The notes beneath the pieces were generated by a model. It was given only the letters and a program-made list of their open reading frames with translations, ran no database searches and was not told the DNA's origin. Position numbers and translations under genes: made by a program. Positions 12,307 to 25,018 of a stretch of DNA of 64,000 nucleotides are shown here, piece by piece. Source of the DNA: Termitomyces sp. T153. Lineage: Eukaryota > Basidiomycota > Agaricomycetes > Agaricales > Lyophyllaceae. The stretch covers positions 62,001 through 126,000 of the forward strand of contig JACKQL020000052.1 in assembly GCA_018296165.2 (NCBI GenBank), in the 5' to 3' direction. Each line of letters opens with the position of its first letter. Position 1 is the first letter of the stretch.

Positions 12307-12936
12307 TGCCAACACTAGCTTTACGTGGAGATTGGGAGAATGAAGCGGCCTTGGTTCCTCACCTCACGTACTCTGGATTGGCAACGACAGACATGTGAAA
12401 TTGGATTTTAATCAGATAAGATGATCCAGCAATTATATCTGTCAAGATAATTGATGGTGCCTGTGTTCGTGTCGTCAATGCCAAGACTACCGAGTGGTCT
12501 TGATCATCTTGTGGGTACAAACACTGCTGTCATCTGTTTCTTGGCTCGCTTTTTACTGTAGAAAAAGGCAAATTTCCTTTGTTCAAAGACTTTTTCCATC
12601 AGAAATTGCCACATAGGAAATGGTATTTTTTCCCAAGGAATCACAATTGAGTGCCAGCAGTAAAACTATAATAGGACATCAAGAGGAGACGTCTCACATG
12701 TCGTTATAATCATAATCGAGTTACAGCAGACATACACTGCTCATAGGGGGGGTTGGTTATAGATACGATAGGAACGAACGAAGGCAAAGAAAGCACGAAA
12801 AGCTAGTTAAAAATTAGAAAATCCAAGCGAATGTGGATCGAGCCAGGTAGCGAAAGAGGGGGGGGGGTATATACAACGATAATAGATTCGAGCAAAGTAA
12901 TAATAAAAAAAAAAAAAAAAGAAAGAAAAAAGGTCA
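12307..12936. other. Spacer: kelch gene 3' UTR and ABCD gene promoter
   Basis: A 630-bp spacer between two genes on the minus strand. It holds a run of ten G (about 12858-12867) and a run of sixteen A (12905-12920) just beyond the kelch stop codon. These are simple sequence tracts and likely length-variable. No gene is seen. Confidence 0.6.
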
Positions 12937-15900
12937 TTATGACCGAGGCGACCTCGTCCTCTCCGTGACCGGTGTCGATTCAAAATCGCTCAACTGCCGT
13001 CGATGGCTCATCGAGCTCGCAAGCTGCCGCTGCCAATCGTCCAGCTCATTCGAAAGATGTTCAAACGCAAGTGCGTTTTCCGAACTTGATGTGCTAACAG
13101 CAGATATTCGGCTTGGACCGAAAGAAGACTGGTCCACCTCGAGTAGGAGACCGATTTTGTGGGATAGCTGCTCGTTCTCACGGCGGAGGGTGGTATTTTC
13201 GCTACTGAGTTTCTCGAGGATCGTCTCCTCGTGGCCACCGCGCGCAATGACCAGCGAGGACTGGAGACGTTCAACCTCATGCTGAAGCTCCTCGATCTGA
13301 CTGAACCTGTCATCCGACTGACGCTCAGAAGCAACAAGGTTGTCCCGAAGAACTTCAAGTTCCTTCTCGAGGGTGTCGAGGCGCTGACGAAGATCCTTGT
13401 TCTCAGTTTGCAGGCGCGACGTTTGTTTCGATGATTCCGCAAGTTTTGTCCGGAGAGCCTCTTCTTGTGTAGAAGAAGTTGCGCGGCCATTAACGCGAAC
13501 TGCACTATCAGGAGAAGACTTGTCACGGCCATCAAGTTCAGCCTGGAGATTCGCTGCGAGGACTTTGGATTTCTCCATTTCCTCCTTCATCTTGCGCATC
13601 ATTTTCTCTGTGCCCCTGCGACAAGAGTCAGCAAAGAAACCAGGCCCTCGAACCAAGACTTACTTGACATAGTGCACCGCCAGATTGTAGTCCTCCTCCA
13701 TAGCCTTCATCCTGTTCTTGTATCCATCCTCCACCTCCGCAAACTTGCGTTCAGCCTCAGCAAGACGTGCCTCGGCAGCAACATCATCATCACGAGACGC
13801 CCTCAGCTGGTCAAGCTGCGACGACAATTGCGACGCCTGAGCCTCCACATCTCGCTTTTCACGGGCAATCTGCGCAAGATCCCGCTGTGCCGACTCGTGC
13901 ATCCTCGTTTTCTCAGCAAGTTTATTCTCGAGCTCCGCAATCGCAGCTGGAGACCCTCTGCCCGTGGCTCGCGAGGACGCTCGAAGATCAGCCTCGTCAA
14001 CGGCAATACCATTATCAGTAAGATAATTGCGAAGCATGACAAGCTTGTGCGTCGCATCAGAAGCCTCCTTTGCCCTCTCACGCAGCGCATTCTCCTTGTC
14101 AGCCACATCCTTGCGAAGTCGACCACTGTCTGCCGCAGCGTTAGAAAGCTGTACGTGCAATCCCACAATCTGAGACCTCAAAATCGACTGTTCCGTCTCA
14201 GACTCTCTCACACGTTGTCTCTCCTCCGTCAGCTGAGCCTGCGACTCATCAACACGATGAGCAGCCTGCTTCACCATCATCCTCAACGTCTGCGCCTCTG
14301 CCTCGACCGCCTGCAGCTTCTCCGCATGCCCCCTAGCAAGCCTATCCTCATCCGTCTTGAGATCCCGATGCGAGTCCAACAGCTCGCCAAGACCTCCCGT
14401 CGTGAGTGCCCTGAAAGCGTCCGCCTCCTCACGAGACTTGGCCCACGAATTCTCAACATCCGCCAACCTCGCCTGCGCCGCCTCTGCCTCTGCCGTACGC
14501 GCCTCTACCTCCCCCCGAAGCTCCGCAATCTCCCCTTCCAACGTCCCAATCTGCTCCCTCGTCCGCTGATACTGCGTGTCCACCTCACTCGCACGCGACG
14601 ACGTAGCATGCAGCGCCACCTTTGCCTGATCAAGTGCCCTCACATGCTGCTCCTTCGAAAGCGTAAGCTCATCAACCAACGCACGCAAATGCACCTCCTC
14701 CGCTTCCCTCTGCTCCAACATCGACGTCTGCGTGACCAGTTCCTGCGTCTGCTCGCGATACTTGGTCTCGAGACGATCAAGGCTATCCTGCAGCTCCTTA
14801 TGGCGCTTCAGCGTCCGATTGTGCGTCTCATCAACAGAATCGGCCCGCTTGCTCGCTTCGTTCGCACGCGCCTCGGCCTGTTCATAAAGCGTCGTTTGCA
14901 GAGCAAGCGAGTCGGAGACTTCGCTCATCTTGCGATCCTGAGCCCAGCGCTCGTTCAGCAGTTCAGATAAACGACGCTCGAGGTCAGTGATACGCTCACG
15001 CTCCAAGCGCGATGCCTCTCCATCATCCTGATTCTCACGAGCAGCAAGTTTGGCACGATAATACGCCGCCTCTTGCGTTGCCGTGGCCTTGGCCCGCTCC
15101 ACCTCTGCCACACGCTCCGACACCTGCCGTGCTTGTTCCACCATGACACTCTACAAAAAAACATCAGCACGATGCCAAACCAACAACTTGTGACAAACCT
15201 GAATCTGAGCCTTGAACTGCTTAAACTTGAGCGCCATCCCAACATCACCATTATCCTTATCCTCAGGAACCTCGAGATCAGCATACGCAAACCCAGCCTT
15301 GGCGGCTTTCCCAAGCGCCTCACGCATCCACACCACCTGCTTCTTGACACCCTCCAGCTCAACCTCCTTGACTCTCAAATCCCTCGTCAAGTCCGCCGTC
15401 ACGTTCCCAACGGAGCCGCCCGGACGGTGATGTAGATGCGCGAAACCATTCACAGCGGGTCCAGGCGAGCCAGTGAGGTTACTGCCGCTGCTGTTATTGG
15501 TGCTATAATGGGACATGCTGTCGGTCGGGGTCTTGATGCGGTCCCGATCGACAGCAGGGGAGGAACGCCCACCGACACCGTTTATCGCAGCCAAGGTCAC
15601 ACCGACCATGTTGGGCTGGGCTGCGCCGTACGCTTCCCCGTTGGGAGAGACGGCACGGCTGCCGCTGTATGATGGGCTCTTGGCTCTGTTTTGATCAGGT
15701 GATATCGTGCGGGCACCATGCGAGTCGACATCATCGTCCTCGCCCCGACTAGGTTTAGCCTTTGGGGTAATAGACCCATTTAGAGATTTAGCCGAGCGGT
15801 TAGCAGGGTCGACGGGATTGGGCGGTGAGGTGGGGCGGACGTTGGGGGTGGCTGCGTTGGCAGAAGGCTTGCGCGAGAGACCCTGGGCCGAGGGCTGGAC

Positions 15901-17385
15901 GGTCGTTGGCGGAGGATCTTTTGAAGGGGGGTATTTGATGTGCTCTGTCTCTTGTTGAGTTGATTTGCAGCTTGTCGAAATGAGGAAAACATACTGGTAT
16001 CCAAGACGCTTACGATTGCTGGGTCCTCGCCCTGATCCGGTATAGAGGACTCGCCGCCGAGGACGTAGACCTTGGAGTTGACAGAGGCCATGGAATGGCC
16101 TGAACGGCCAGACGGCGCCGGGCCCATGTTCTGGAACATGTACCATCGCTGATCTGTCAGATGTGAGCTGGGGCATGTGTGGCAGGACGTCAAGGCCGCC
16201 TACTTGATATTTTGAAAGCCGCCAGGTCGTTCAAGTCCTTTCCGTCAACGCCACGTCCACCAAAGACATACATGACGTCGTCGATGACGGCTGCAGCATG
16301 ACCCTCGCGAGGCTGGGGGATATAGCCTATGCATTTGAGTTCGGACCACTGGCGAGATTGGATATCAAAAGACCAGGTATCGTTGTAGTGGTATTGGCCG
16401 TCGGTTCCGCCAAAGCTGGAAAGATATTAAGGAACAAACAAGAGAAAATTAATGAAAAGAGGCGTACATGAAAATTCGTTCGGCATATGTGACACAGACA
16501 TGACCTGTTCTGCGGGCTGGGGCGTCTTTGGAGGGCTGGATGAATTCCCACACAGCCTTGGTTCGGACTGGACAGATGATGAATGGACTGCTGACAGAAC
16601 TGGGGGGCGCTTACGAGAATTGAGATCAAAACACCAGAGCTCGTTGAGGAATTCGCCATCGACCTGGCCGCCGAACACGATGAATTTGGAGCCTAGCATG
16701 GTGACTGCATGGCCGTAGCGGCCCACAGGGGCCGGGCCGTGAACGGATACTCGTGTCCATTCTCTTGAGACTGAGGAGAGAATTAAGATCAAACTTGTGA
16801 AGAGGGCGAGGCTTACCCAAGTTGAGGAGATAGAGCCCGTCGTCCTGGTTTTTTGATTCTGATGTGGAGTCGCCGCCCCAGACGATGAGAACGTTGCTGA
16901 CGAGTGCGCTGGCATGGCCGACGCGTGGGGTGGGCACTTCACCGGTTGTCTGGAGGAGAGTGGCGGAGTTGTCGCGGGTGGAGAAGAGATAGAGGTCGTT
17001 TCGAGCGACCTCGCGGACGAGACCGCCAAAGAGATAGAGGTCGCCGTTGACGGTTGCGGTGGCGGGGAGGGAGTGGCCGTAGCGGGGAAAGGGACACGGG
17101 GAGGGGGAGGAGGGCGGGGCGATGCCTGGCTTGCTGAGGACGACGGGCGGGGGGAGGACGAGGCGGCGGCTTGACCATGGGTACGCAGGCGGGCGCTGTG
17201 GGGGGTTGTTTGGGCTGCTTCGGGCGCTGGGAACAGTTGGCCAGTGCGCAGGCACAGAGCAGGACGACTCACGACTCATCACGGGGGATGCTGGCGCTGG
17301 AGAGCTGCGCAAGGGCCTGGCTGGGAGTGTGCGGGACGGCAACGGCCGACGCCGGCGGCTGCTTCTTCCTGGAAAAGAAGGACAT
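12937..17385 (-). CDS. Kelch-repeat plus coiled-coil cell-polarity protein (Tea1/Kel1-like)
   Basis: Large protein, about 1,300 residues. An N-terminal six-blade kelch propeller is followed by a Ser/Pro-rich linker and a very long coiled coil, the layout of Tea1/Kel1 polarity landmarks that sit at hyphal tips. The start at 17385 gives [14 protein letters not shown]; an intron at 17272-17227 then joins to [17 protein letters not shown]. Kelch blades are visible as [101 protein letters not shown] and [20 protein letters not shown]. The coiled coil runs through 15148-12950 with dense Glu/Arg/Gln heptads (for example [20 protein letters not shown]). It ends [17 protein letters not shown]. The exon across 15144-13660 is unusually long and intron-free. 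Plus-strand open frames across it are artefacts of high GC. Confidence 0.9.
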
Positions 17386-17923
17386 GCGGCGCGGGCGCGG
17401 GGACGGCGGGACTCGGGGCGGCGACGGCGACGGGCGGCGGGCGTTGGGGTGATTATTCCCAATGGCTGGCGACGATGGCGGGAGGCAAGTGCAAATTTGT
17501 CGCTGTTATGGTCCACCGTCTATGCCAAACACATGTCTAAATACAGTACTACCATCTGATGATCTGGTCTGTGTCCTGCGTCTCGTCCTCCCGCTTGCGG
17601 TGCAGCATCAGCCGCTCCTGCGTGGGGTACAGGCGCCAGCAGTCTGCGGGCAGGTCAGTGTGGTGCGCGCAACAGTACAAAAGACCGCACTGGGGAGAGC
17701 GCAGATGTAGATGGGGGTCCTGTGCGGCGTCAGTAGGGGTCTCGGATGATCACACAACACTGACTGGTCAGGGGATGTGACTGTTGCGAGATCGCGGGCA
17801 GCGGCCATCTGCTGGGGCGTTGTGTCGACTGCGCGCGTGAGCAGCGGGGAAAATAAAACCAAATAAACACACCAACCGTCAGACAAGGCGGGCGTGGGCT
17901 GGAGCACCGAGGGAAGCAAAGGC
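17386..17923. other. Divergent intergenic region, kelch gene / lipase gene
   Basis: 538 bp between two divergent start codons, GC-rich on the kelch side. Open frames here on both strands have no motifs I recognise. A perfect TGACGTCA palindrome (CRE/ATF-type site) lies just inside the lipase reading frame at 17931-17938. Confidence 0.45.
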
Positions 17924-19441
17924 ATGAGTGTGACGTCACGCCTCTTGATGTTGGACGAGATGTGCCGCGGCCAGCCGATTCTGCGCTGGACGACGACTCG
18001 CGCTCTTCTCGACGACGCCCTCGACAGCCAGCTCGACGCCGTCCACAGCCAGCTGCCCCGCCTCGACGCCGCCGCCAACCTCGCCCGCCCCGCCCCCGCC
18101 CTCCTCCATCGCCGCCACAGCCGCCCCCGCCTCCCGCCCCTGCTCGACAGCCTCACCCGCGCCACACTCCCCACCGCGTCGATCTCGCGCCCTCTCCGTC
18201 TCTCCCGCTCCCCGTCGCCCCCGCCCCTCATCTCGTCCTCCTCGTCCTCCTCCATCGACTCCCTCCGCTCCCTCTCCACCTCTGCCCCCGCCCGCGAACC
18301 CACCCGATGGTGGAATCTCCTCAACAACCAAGACTCTCCCACCCAACTCTCCAAAAAGTGTTCGTGTCCTTGCTCGTCGTTCCCCTTCTCCGCTGACTCA
18401 ACCCCAGACCGCTCGCCAAAACACCCCGTCGTGTTCTGCCACGGCCTCCTCGGCTTCGACTCTGTCACAATCGGGCCCGCCATCGCACCGCTCCAGGTCT
18501 CCCACTGGCGCGGCATCAAAGAAGTCCTCCAGCAAAACGGCACAGAAGTCCTCGTCACCCGCGTCCCAGCCACAAGCAGCCCCGTCGACCGCGCCAAAGT
18601 CCTCGAGCAAAAAATATCCCAAGTATACCCCGGCCGTGCCGTCCATCTCATCGGCCACAGCATGGGCGGCCTCGACTGCCGCTACCTCGCCTCCCACCTC
18701 ACCCACCGCAAATTCCACGTCCTCTCAATCACAACCATCGCCACGCCCCACCGCGGCTCCGCATTCGCAGACCACTTTCTTTCCACCGTCGGCCCTGCCC
18801 GTATGCCATCCATTCTCTCCCTTCTCGATCTCCTCCCCAACGGCGGAGGCGACGGCAAGGCTTTCGAGTCTCTCACCATCGAGAGCATGCGCCAGTTCAA
18901 CAAAGACACCCCCGACGTCCCTGGTGTCCGCTACTTTAGCTGGGGCGCAGTGTACGAACCCGGCCTGATCGACACCTGGAAGTGAGTCACCTGCTCAACG
19001 TCCCCTCCATCCAACTCATCGTCCACAGGTGGCCACACAGCGTCATCCTCGAACGCGAAGGCCCAAACGACGGCCTCGTCTCTGTCGAATCCTCCAAATG
19101 GGTCTGTCTCTCCGTGTGTCTGCCAACCCCGACTAACTCTTAAACAGGGCACATACCTCGGCACCCTCCAGAGCGTCAACCACCTCGACCTCGTAGGCTG
19201 GACCAACACCGCTCGGTACAAGTGGGCCGAAATGATGGGCAAGGAGATCAAGTTCCGCCCCGCGACGTTTTACCTCGGTATTGCGGACATGCTCGCTGGC
19301 GAAGTCGACGGTGTGCCAAGAGAAGGCGAGGATGAGGAACAGGCCCACAAGAAGGATGTTAGAGAAGAGCTGAGTGAGATTCTTGGTGAGGATGAAGGAG
19401 CGCGTACACCACGCCAGGAAGGCGTGCCTCCATTGAAATGA
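17924..19441 (+). CDS. Alpha/beta-hydrolase lipase, triacylglycerol-lipase-like
   Basis: Exons 17924-18981, 19029-19101 and 19148-19441. After a 140-residue Ser/Pro/Arg-rich N-terminal part comes an alpha/beta-hydrolase fold. The oxyanion-region motif is VVFCHGLLGFDS and the nucleophile elbow is HLIGHSMGGLDCRYLA. IATPHRGSAFADHFL follows, then the acid in EGPNDGLVS and the His in SVNHLDLVGW. The catalytic triad Ser-Asp-His is therefore visible. The N-terminus (MSVTSRLLMLDEM...RWTTTRALLD) could be a mitochondrial presequence; that is inference. The ATG at 17924 is the first in frame, a later one is at 17948. The long minus-strand open frame over the same DNA is a GC shadow. Natural substrate is unknown. 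Only 14 bp separate its stop from that of the P450. Confidence 0.85.
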
Positions 19442-19455
19442 CTACTATACTATAT

Positions 19456-21193
19456 TCATCGCTTTTTAAATAACACCTTTCTCTTTAGATCCGGTACACC
19501 CCTCGCTCCAACCCATCTCGTTTTCGGCACCTGCTTATCCTCCTCCCGCACATCATACAAAAGCACCACATGCGCCAACACGAGCTTCATCACCGCGCCC
19601 GCAAAGAACCGTCCAGGACACGCGCCCCGTCCGAGTCCCCACGCCAAAAACTCGGGCGCAGCAGTCGTAAGCTCATACCTCGGCCCCGGCCCAAACCGAA
19701 ACGCATCAAACGTGGCGGGGGACGTATACCTAGACGCGTCAAGATGCGTCGGTGTACACGCGAGCCCGAGGTGTGTGCCCTGCGGGATATAGGTGCCGTC
19801 GGAAAACGTGTGCGGTACGACTGCGATCCGGCGCGTCGTCACTGTGTGGGTGTGTGAGTAATGAGAAGAGGAGGAACGTATGGACGTACGCGCGTCGAGT
19901 GTGTTGAGACGCATTGTCTCTTTTATGAAGCTGTCGAGGTTGACCATCCGGTCGAGTGCGTGTGTCGTCCATCCATCTGGGCGGAGCGCTTCTTCGATCT
20001 CTTTGCGTAGTGTTTGAATGGTGGGTTTGGGGCAGGCGGAGAGGTGGTAGAGGGCGTTTGTGAGATTGAGGGTGCAGGATGGGATCGCTTGGAGGTTGAG
20101 AGTCAGCAGGGCGTTTGTGATTTCGTAGGGGTTTGTGTTGGGTTTGGAGATCAAGAAGGATAGGAGGTCGTGCTGCGGGGAAGAATTAGACGACTCGAGA
20201 GTAGTACATGATGGACATACTGTTTCTTCTTTCGGAGGATACTCTTTGACTACTGCGCAGAGAACACGACCTAGTTTCCAGGATTGCCACCATACACCAC
20301 TGAACAGTTTTAAAAGAACTCTATGGCGACATCAAGGCTTGGTTAGATTGTTGTGAGCAAAAGGCGTACGTGCATATCGGGGTTGGAAAGATGGCGAGTA
20401 TAGCCGACCGTGTCCATGCATATTGGATGTGATCCCTGCTGAACCGCACCAACTTTGGGCTACGGCCTTTCACAAGCTCAGATGAGCACACCGCTGCGAA
20501 AAAAAAGAAAGTGTACGCACATAGCTGTGGCCCAACGATAGCGCGGTTACAAACTCTGCTCACCACTTCCGTCAACGCGTCCGCAACTAAAACTGCCGTC
20601 CATCCCGATGAGCAAGACGCCACGTCAGCCAACGCCACGACTACTTCGTCCCGCATCTCAGATATAACCACAGGGAGATTTCGTGTTAGTTTCGTGCCGA
20701 GAACCGATAAGAGACCATGGTCGATCATCGTAAGTCCTGTGCAATCGTGCGTATTCATCGGAGCTATCTCGTCCTTTTGAGCTATTCTCAGCTCTTCGAT
20801 CAGCTGTGCCCCTGTGACGACGACGTTCCAGCGTGCAAAGTCGGCAACCTTGAAAGCGGAGCGACTGTGCTGTGTATGGTATGATGGCAGCTGAGGACAC
20901 GGCCATGATGAAAAATGAAGAGAAGAGAAGACACACTTTCTTGAAGCCATCTTGAAGATGTCTCGGTGAATCGAGGAGAAATTTAAAGGCTCCGATGTAT
21001 GAGAATGGAAAGATGGAAGGCCCGGCGGTGGGGATGTGATTGTACTAAAGAATGTTGGCTTGGGACAGAAGGGGACCGAGGCACTCACGTTGGGCTTACG
21101 AAGCTGTCGTCGTACTAGTATCGCAAGTAGCACGACGACAAGCAGTGGAACTATGACTGTACCATGGCTCACTTCGTCCCCTTCCGTGTCCAT
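19456..21193 (-). CDS. Cytochrome P450 monooxygenase, membrane-anchored
   Basis: Heme-thiolate monooxygenase of a basidiomycete P450 family. The start at 21193 gives MDTEGDEVSHG, then a hydrophobic anchor VIVPLLVVVLLAILV and a basic stop-transfer. Further exons read YNHIPTAGPSIFPFSYIGAFKFLL, then SRSAFKVADFARWNVVVTGAQLIEELR, and QHDLLSFLISKPNTNPYEIT with the I-helix-like NLQAIPSCTLNLTNALYHL. The K-helix ExxR is ETMR and the heme loop is WGLGRGACPGRFFA, with the cysteine ligand present. Many relatives have His two positions before that Cys where this protein has Gly. The exon structure between about 20250 and 20520 (helices F-H) is uncertain: two splice readings are possible. I therefore cannot fully exclude a lesion there. 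The substrate is unknown. Confidence 0.85.
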
Positions 21194-21461
21194 CAAGACG
21201 AAAGGGCGGAGATAAGATTGCTATGAATAGATTAGATCAAGTGATCAACAGAAACTAGCTGGCCCAAGATAGGGGTTGATATCGATTATAAGTACTCTAC
21301 CAACCAATGGACCCGTGCCATGAGCGTTGACGTTCCAGGGAAAGCGACGCGTAGTGGGAGCTGTTGCTGCTATTCATGCATGAGAATCATCCCACGTGAT
21401 GATAAAAGCATATCGAAACCTTGCCCAACGGCTAAGTAACTTTCTCTCACCAATTAATCCA

Positions 21462-22670
21462 ATGGCTGAAGCTGCCCTGCACAAGATCTCCTCCAACAAG
21501 GCATTCGAAGGGGAATTGACAAAGTACCAATTCAAGGTGGGAGACGACAACGTCGCTTGCTGTCCCTCAAATTCTTATAATAGAATTAACATCATAGTCG
21601 GCTGCCCTAGGAGGTCTAGACGCCAGATTTAACTTGTTCCTCCCCCCTAATGCAGCGAACGGCAAAGTACCCCTCTTGGTCTATCTCGCTGGATTGAGCT
21701 GCACAGAAGATAACGGGTACGCACACACTGTTTCACTGCCAACCCATCAACGCTCATCATAATCGCAGAACGCAGAAAGGTGCTTTTCTCGGCGTCGCAT
21801 CCGCTCAAGGGATCGCACTCCTCTTCCCCGATACATCCCCACGCGGCGCTGGTGTCAAAGGTGAGACCGACAACTGGGACTTTGGTGTCGGAGCTGGGTT
21901 CTACCTCAACGCCACGAATCCTAAATATGCTGCACACTACAACATGTTGACGCATATCACAATGGAGTTACCTCAAGTCATCGAGGCCGCTGGTATCCCA
22001 ATCGTGAGTGCGATTACACGCTTTAGCGTGTATCGTATCACTTGGCTCAAGTGTCTTGGTAGGACTTCAAACGCCAGTCCATCTTTGGACATAGCATGGG
22101 AGGCCATGGAGCTCTTACCTTGTATCTAGCCTCAAAGACGAAGCAATACCGTTCTGCCTCTGCTTTCTCTCCTATCGCGAATCCCACGAAATGTCCTTGG
22201 GGCCAAAAGGCATTCACTGGTTACTTGCAAGGCGGAATAGAGGAAGCCAAAGATCAATATGACGCAACAGAGCTTATTGCAAAGTCCAAAGATCCCGTTC
22301 ATATACTAATTGACTATGTAAGACAATTTTTGGACGCATGCTCGGTTTATCTGGATATCCACCGTTTTAACAGGGGAAAAATGACGAATTTTACCATAAA
22401 GGACAACTTCTTCCAGAAAATTTCCTTAAAGCAGCACGCGAAGCTGGTTATGATGAAGTTCAGGTGCGGGTTAGAAGCCATGAAGGATACGATCACAGCT
22501 ACTACTTCGTGAGTTCCTTCCAGCCACCCGTATACCCATGATTTGACAGTCCCCGTAGATATCTACGTTCGCCTCGGATCACGTTCACTGTGAGTATTTC
22601 CATGAGTACAACCTAATATTTCACAAATTCAGCGAACTTCGTAGTCCATGCGAATTTCTTGAAGGCTTAA
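21462..22670 (+). CDS. S-formylglutathione hydrolase (esterase D family)
   Basis: Last step of glutathione-dependent formaldehyde detoxification: hydrolyses S-formylglutathione to formate and glutathione. The protein starts MAEAALHKISSNKAFEGEL, then reads ALGGLDARFNLFLPP, LLVYLAGLSCTEDNG and FPDTSPRGAG. DNWDFGVGAGFYLNAT and the nucleophile elbow IFGHSMGGHGALTLYL follow, then SAFSPIANPTKCPWGQKAF, IDYGKNDEFY, and the His block HEGYDHSYYFISTFASDHVHF before the tail HANFLKA. At least six short introns are needed to join these. The last one leaves a tail exon of about 20 nt. All catalytic motifs are in place. The gene is divergent from the P450 (268 bp) and convergent with the kinase gene (99 bp). 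Confidence 0.92.
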
Positions 22671-22769
22671 GCGAGACGTTTACGAGTGAACGGAAACATA
22701 AATATTGTTGTATAGAAAAACAGGAATTGCCACAAGCAGTATACACATGAAGAGAGAGAAACCGTACAA

Positions 22770-24893
22770 TTAAGCATTCTCCAATTTTGACCTTATCCTG
22801 CGTTCATACAATAGTTCGAGTTCTTCTAATTCGCTGACTATCCACGAGCTTTGAAGAGCAGAACGGACCGTAGCACGGAGTTGAGACTCGTAGATCAGAA
22901 GACTTTCAACAAGTTCCCGAGCTAGTGTGCACAAGAATCGGGTCAGCAAGTTCTGGCATCTGACATTGTATTGCCAACCATCTTGCATATGCTTCCATAT
23001 TGGCTGGAAGTCGACCTTTCCATTGATTATTCGAGCTTTGAGTCGCGCTTCAGTATTGAGATAGCGTTGCGATGGCTGTGTGCAGCTTGCACCGCGGGAT
23101 TCTTCAATATGGCTAATCCAGTCCGAGCTACACACGGGCCCATAGTCAAAAGGGTGTGACCCCCTATCCAGAGTCCGAATGTAGTGAGTTGAAGGTTTCA
23201 CAAGACACTAGCAACAACTTTTTGAACGCACGAAAGCATGATAAAAAGGATGACTCCTGCGCTCCAACAGTCCGCAGGCATCCTGGAACATGTTGAGAGT
23301 ATTTTATGAGAAGAACAGGAAACTTTACCCAACATAGCCCAAATGCTTGACATCCAAGGCTAGTACACCTTCTGGTGGCAGATAGGAAACAGTCCCACAA
23401 ACATTCAGAGTTTCTTGGTGTGCATTAGGGCGAGCCAGCCCAAAGTCCGCAATTAGAATTCGAGGATATGGGCCAGGGCAGTGTAACAAGATGTTTTCCG
23501 GCTTTGCAAGATCAACGAATAGAAACACGGTAGATCAAGCTCTCTTTCACCTTCAAATCTGCAACATCGAACTGTAAGATAATCATGAATCAGTAAACTA
23601 GCTTACACACCTCGATGAGAAATCATATTGCTATGAAGATAATCTAAGCCCTGAAGCAACTGAAACATGATATATTTCGCTTCAGCTTCGCAAAGAAAGT
23701 GTTTGCTACTGGGATGGCTAGTGATATAAGTGAATAGGTCACCGCCTGTACACAGCTGGAGAAAGATATGACTAAAGGCGCAATTGAATGTGAGCACAAT
23801 AGAAAAATCATAAATAGAACGAACATGAAGTTCTTGTTGACTTCGGTATCGTAGATCTCGTTGATATTGGGCTATCGGAAATTATTAGTGGAATAAGCGA
23901 TATGACTTTGGAGCAGTTACATGGCGAATTGTCATCAGTATCCGGACCTCTTTCATGACCTGGCCAACCTCATGTTCTCTCTTGGTCCTGATACTCTTAC
24001 AGGCAACTTGACGACGTTTAGCGGGATCCAGAGCGAGATGCACGGTTGCAAACGACCCGCTTCCCAAGCATTGAGAAGTGACAATATAGCTACCGATCCT
24101 CTGTTGGAAGTAGAATGACTAATGAGACCGGAGAACATTCAGATCATCGGACCTTGTGAGCGGGATGAGTGGGTGGAGTGGGATCAAAGATGGTCATCTT
24201 GTTGCTGGGTTCTTTCCAAAGATGAATGCAGGTGAACTCTTGATGAAAGAAACGTTCACAGTGCAAAGGACAGCGAGACCAACTTTGGACTAACCGAGAG
24301 AGTTGGGAAGTCGGAGGACGTCGCCATCCATAATTATGATAGATGCCTTTCTGATGTGTTGTCCGTTGAGATACAACCCATTCCTGGACACATCCTGGAT
24401 AAACCTATAGCGTGGTAGAGCACAAGAAGGGCTCTGTGCGCACCTGGCAAGATACAATTACCCCACCACTCGGTGAACGAACACTGAAAAGATGACCCCG
24501 AATCAGACCTCAGTGAATCGGGATTTGTATTCGACTCATAATTACGCATATAGCTTGCAGTGTACACTCGATACCGCATTATCGGTGACGATATAGGAAC
24601 TAATGAAGGTTGGTAGGATTTTTTTTAACAGTGTCACGGGTGGTACCAGGCAGTAGGATCTCGGCCAATAATTGCTGGTCTTTCCAAGCTCAATATCACA
24701 GCTATAGGATCCAGAAGTGAGCTAATTCAGAAAGAAGACAGCCAAAAGCAGTACCTTCTTTACGCTCACCACGGACAGTAACAAACTTAGCGCATATGTT
24801 CGAGGTTTTCACTGCAAAGGAAGGATTTGGACTCGTGGTATCCGGAGAAGGATGTGAGATTGCGTGGATAAGCTCATCTGGCGGGTTTTCCAT
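22770..24893 (-). CDS. FHA-domain serine/threonine checkpoint kinase (Chk2/Cds1/Rad53-like)
   Basis: An FHA domain followed by a CAMK-type kinase, the architecture of DNA-damage/replication checkpoint kinases. Start ATG at 24893 (MENPPDELIHAISHP). FHA pieces come from several small exons: LERPAIIGRDPTAW, then VHCKLYA, VSCQ joined to DVSRNGLYLNGQHIRKAS and MDGDVLRLPNSL. Kinase: glycine loop GSGSFATVHLAL, lysine in VACKSI, LQLCTGGDLFTYI, catalytic loop HRDLKPENILL, DFGLARP and an ending RATVRSALQSSWI. The HRD-LK junction is built from an 8-nt microexon at 23558-23551 flanked by introns of 52 and 49 nt. The stretch around 22900 (TRFLCTLARELVES) may contain a very short intron. A MITE-like element begins 126 bp upstream of the start codon. 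Confidence 0.85.
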
Positions 24894-25018
24894 AGCCAGC
24901 CGAAGTGGTCCAGTATACGTAAAGAGCTTCGACAATGCCGTCGAATCACATGATCGTGGCGTGGTCCGGTCTCAGCACAGCATTTACTAAAACTCAGCCA
25001 TAAGAATACACCTGATCC

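Noticed and set aside
13465..14970. 501-residue plus-strand open frame
   Set aside because: Arg/Leu-rich shadow of the long coiled-coil exon of the kelch gene on the minus strand.
17608..18663. 351-residue minus-strand open frame opposite the lipase gene
   Set aside because: Low-complexity Arg/Gly/Glu translation with no motifs. The plus strand has a complete hydrolase with catalytic triad and proper introns; GC-rich third positions remove stops on the other strand.
23498..23560. Variant kinase loop LAKPENILL suggesting an inactive kinase
   Set aside because: Arises only if an intron is read through; with the 8-nt microexon the loop is the normal HRDLKPENILL.
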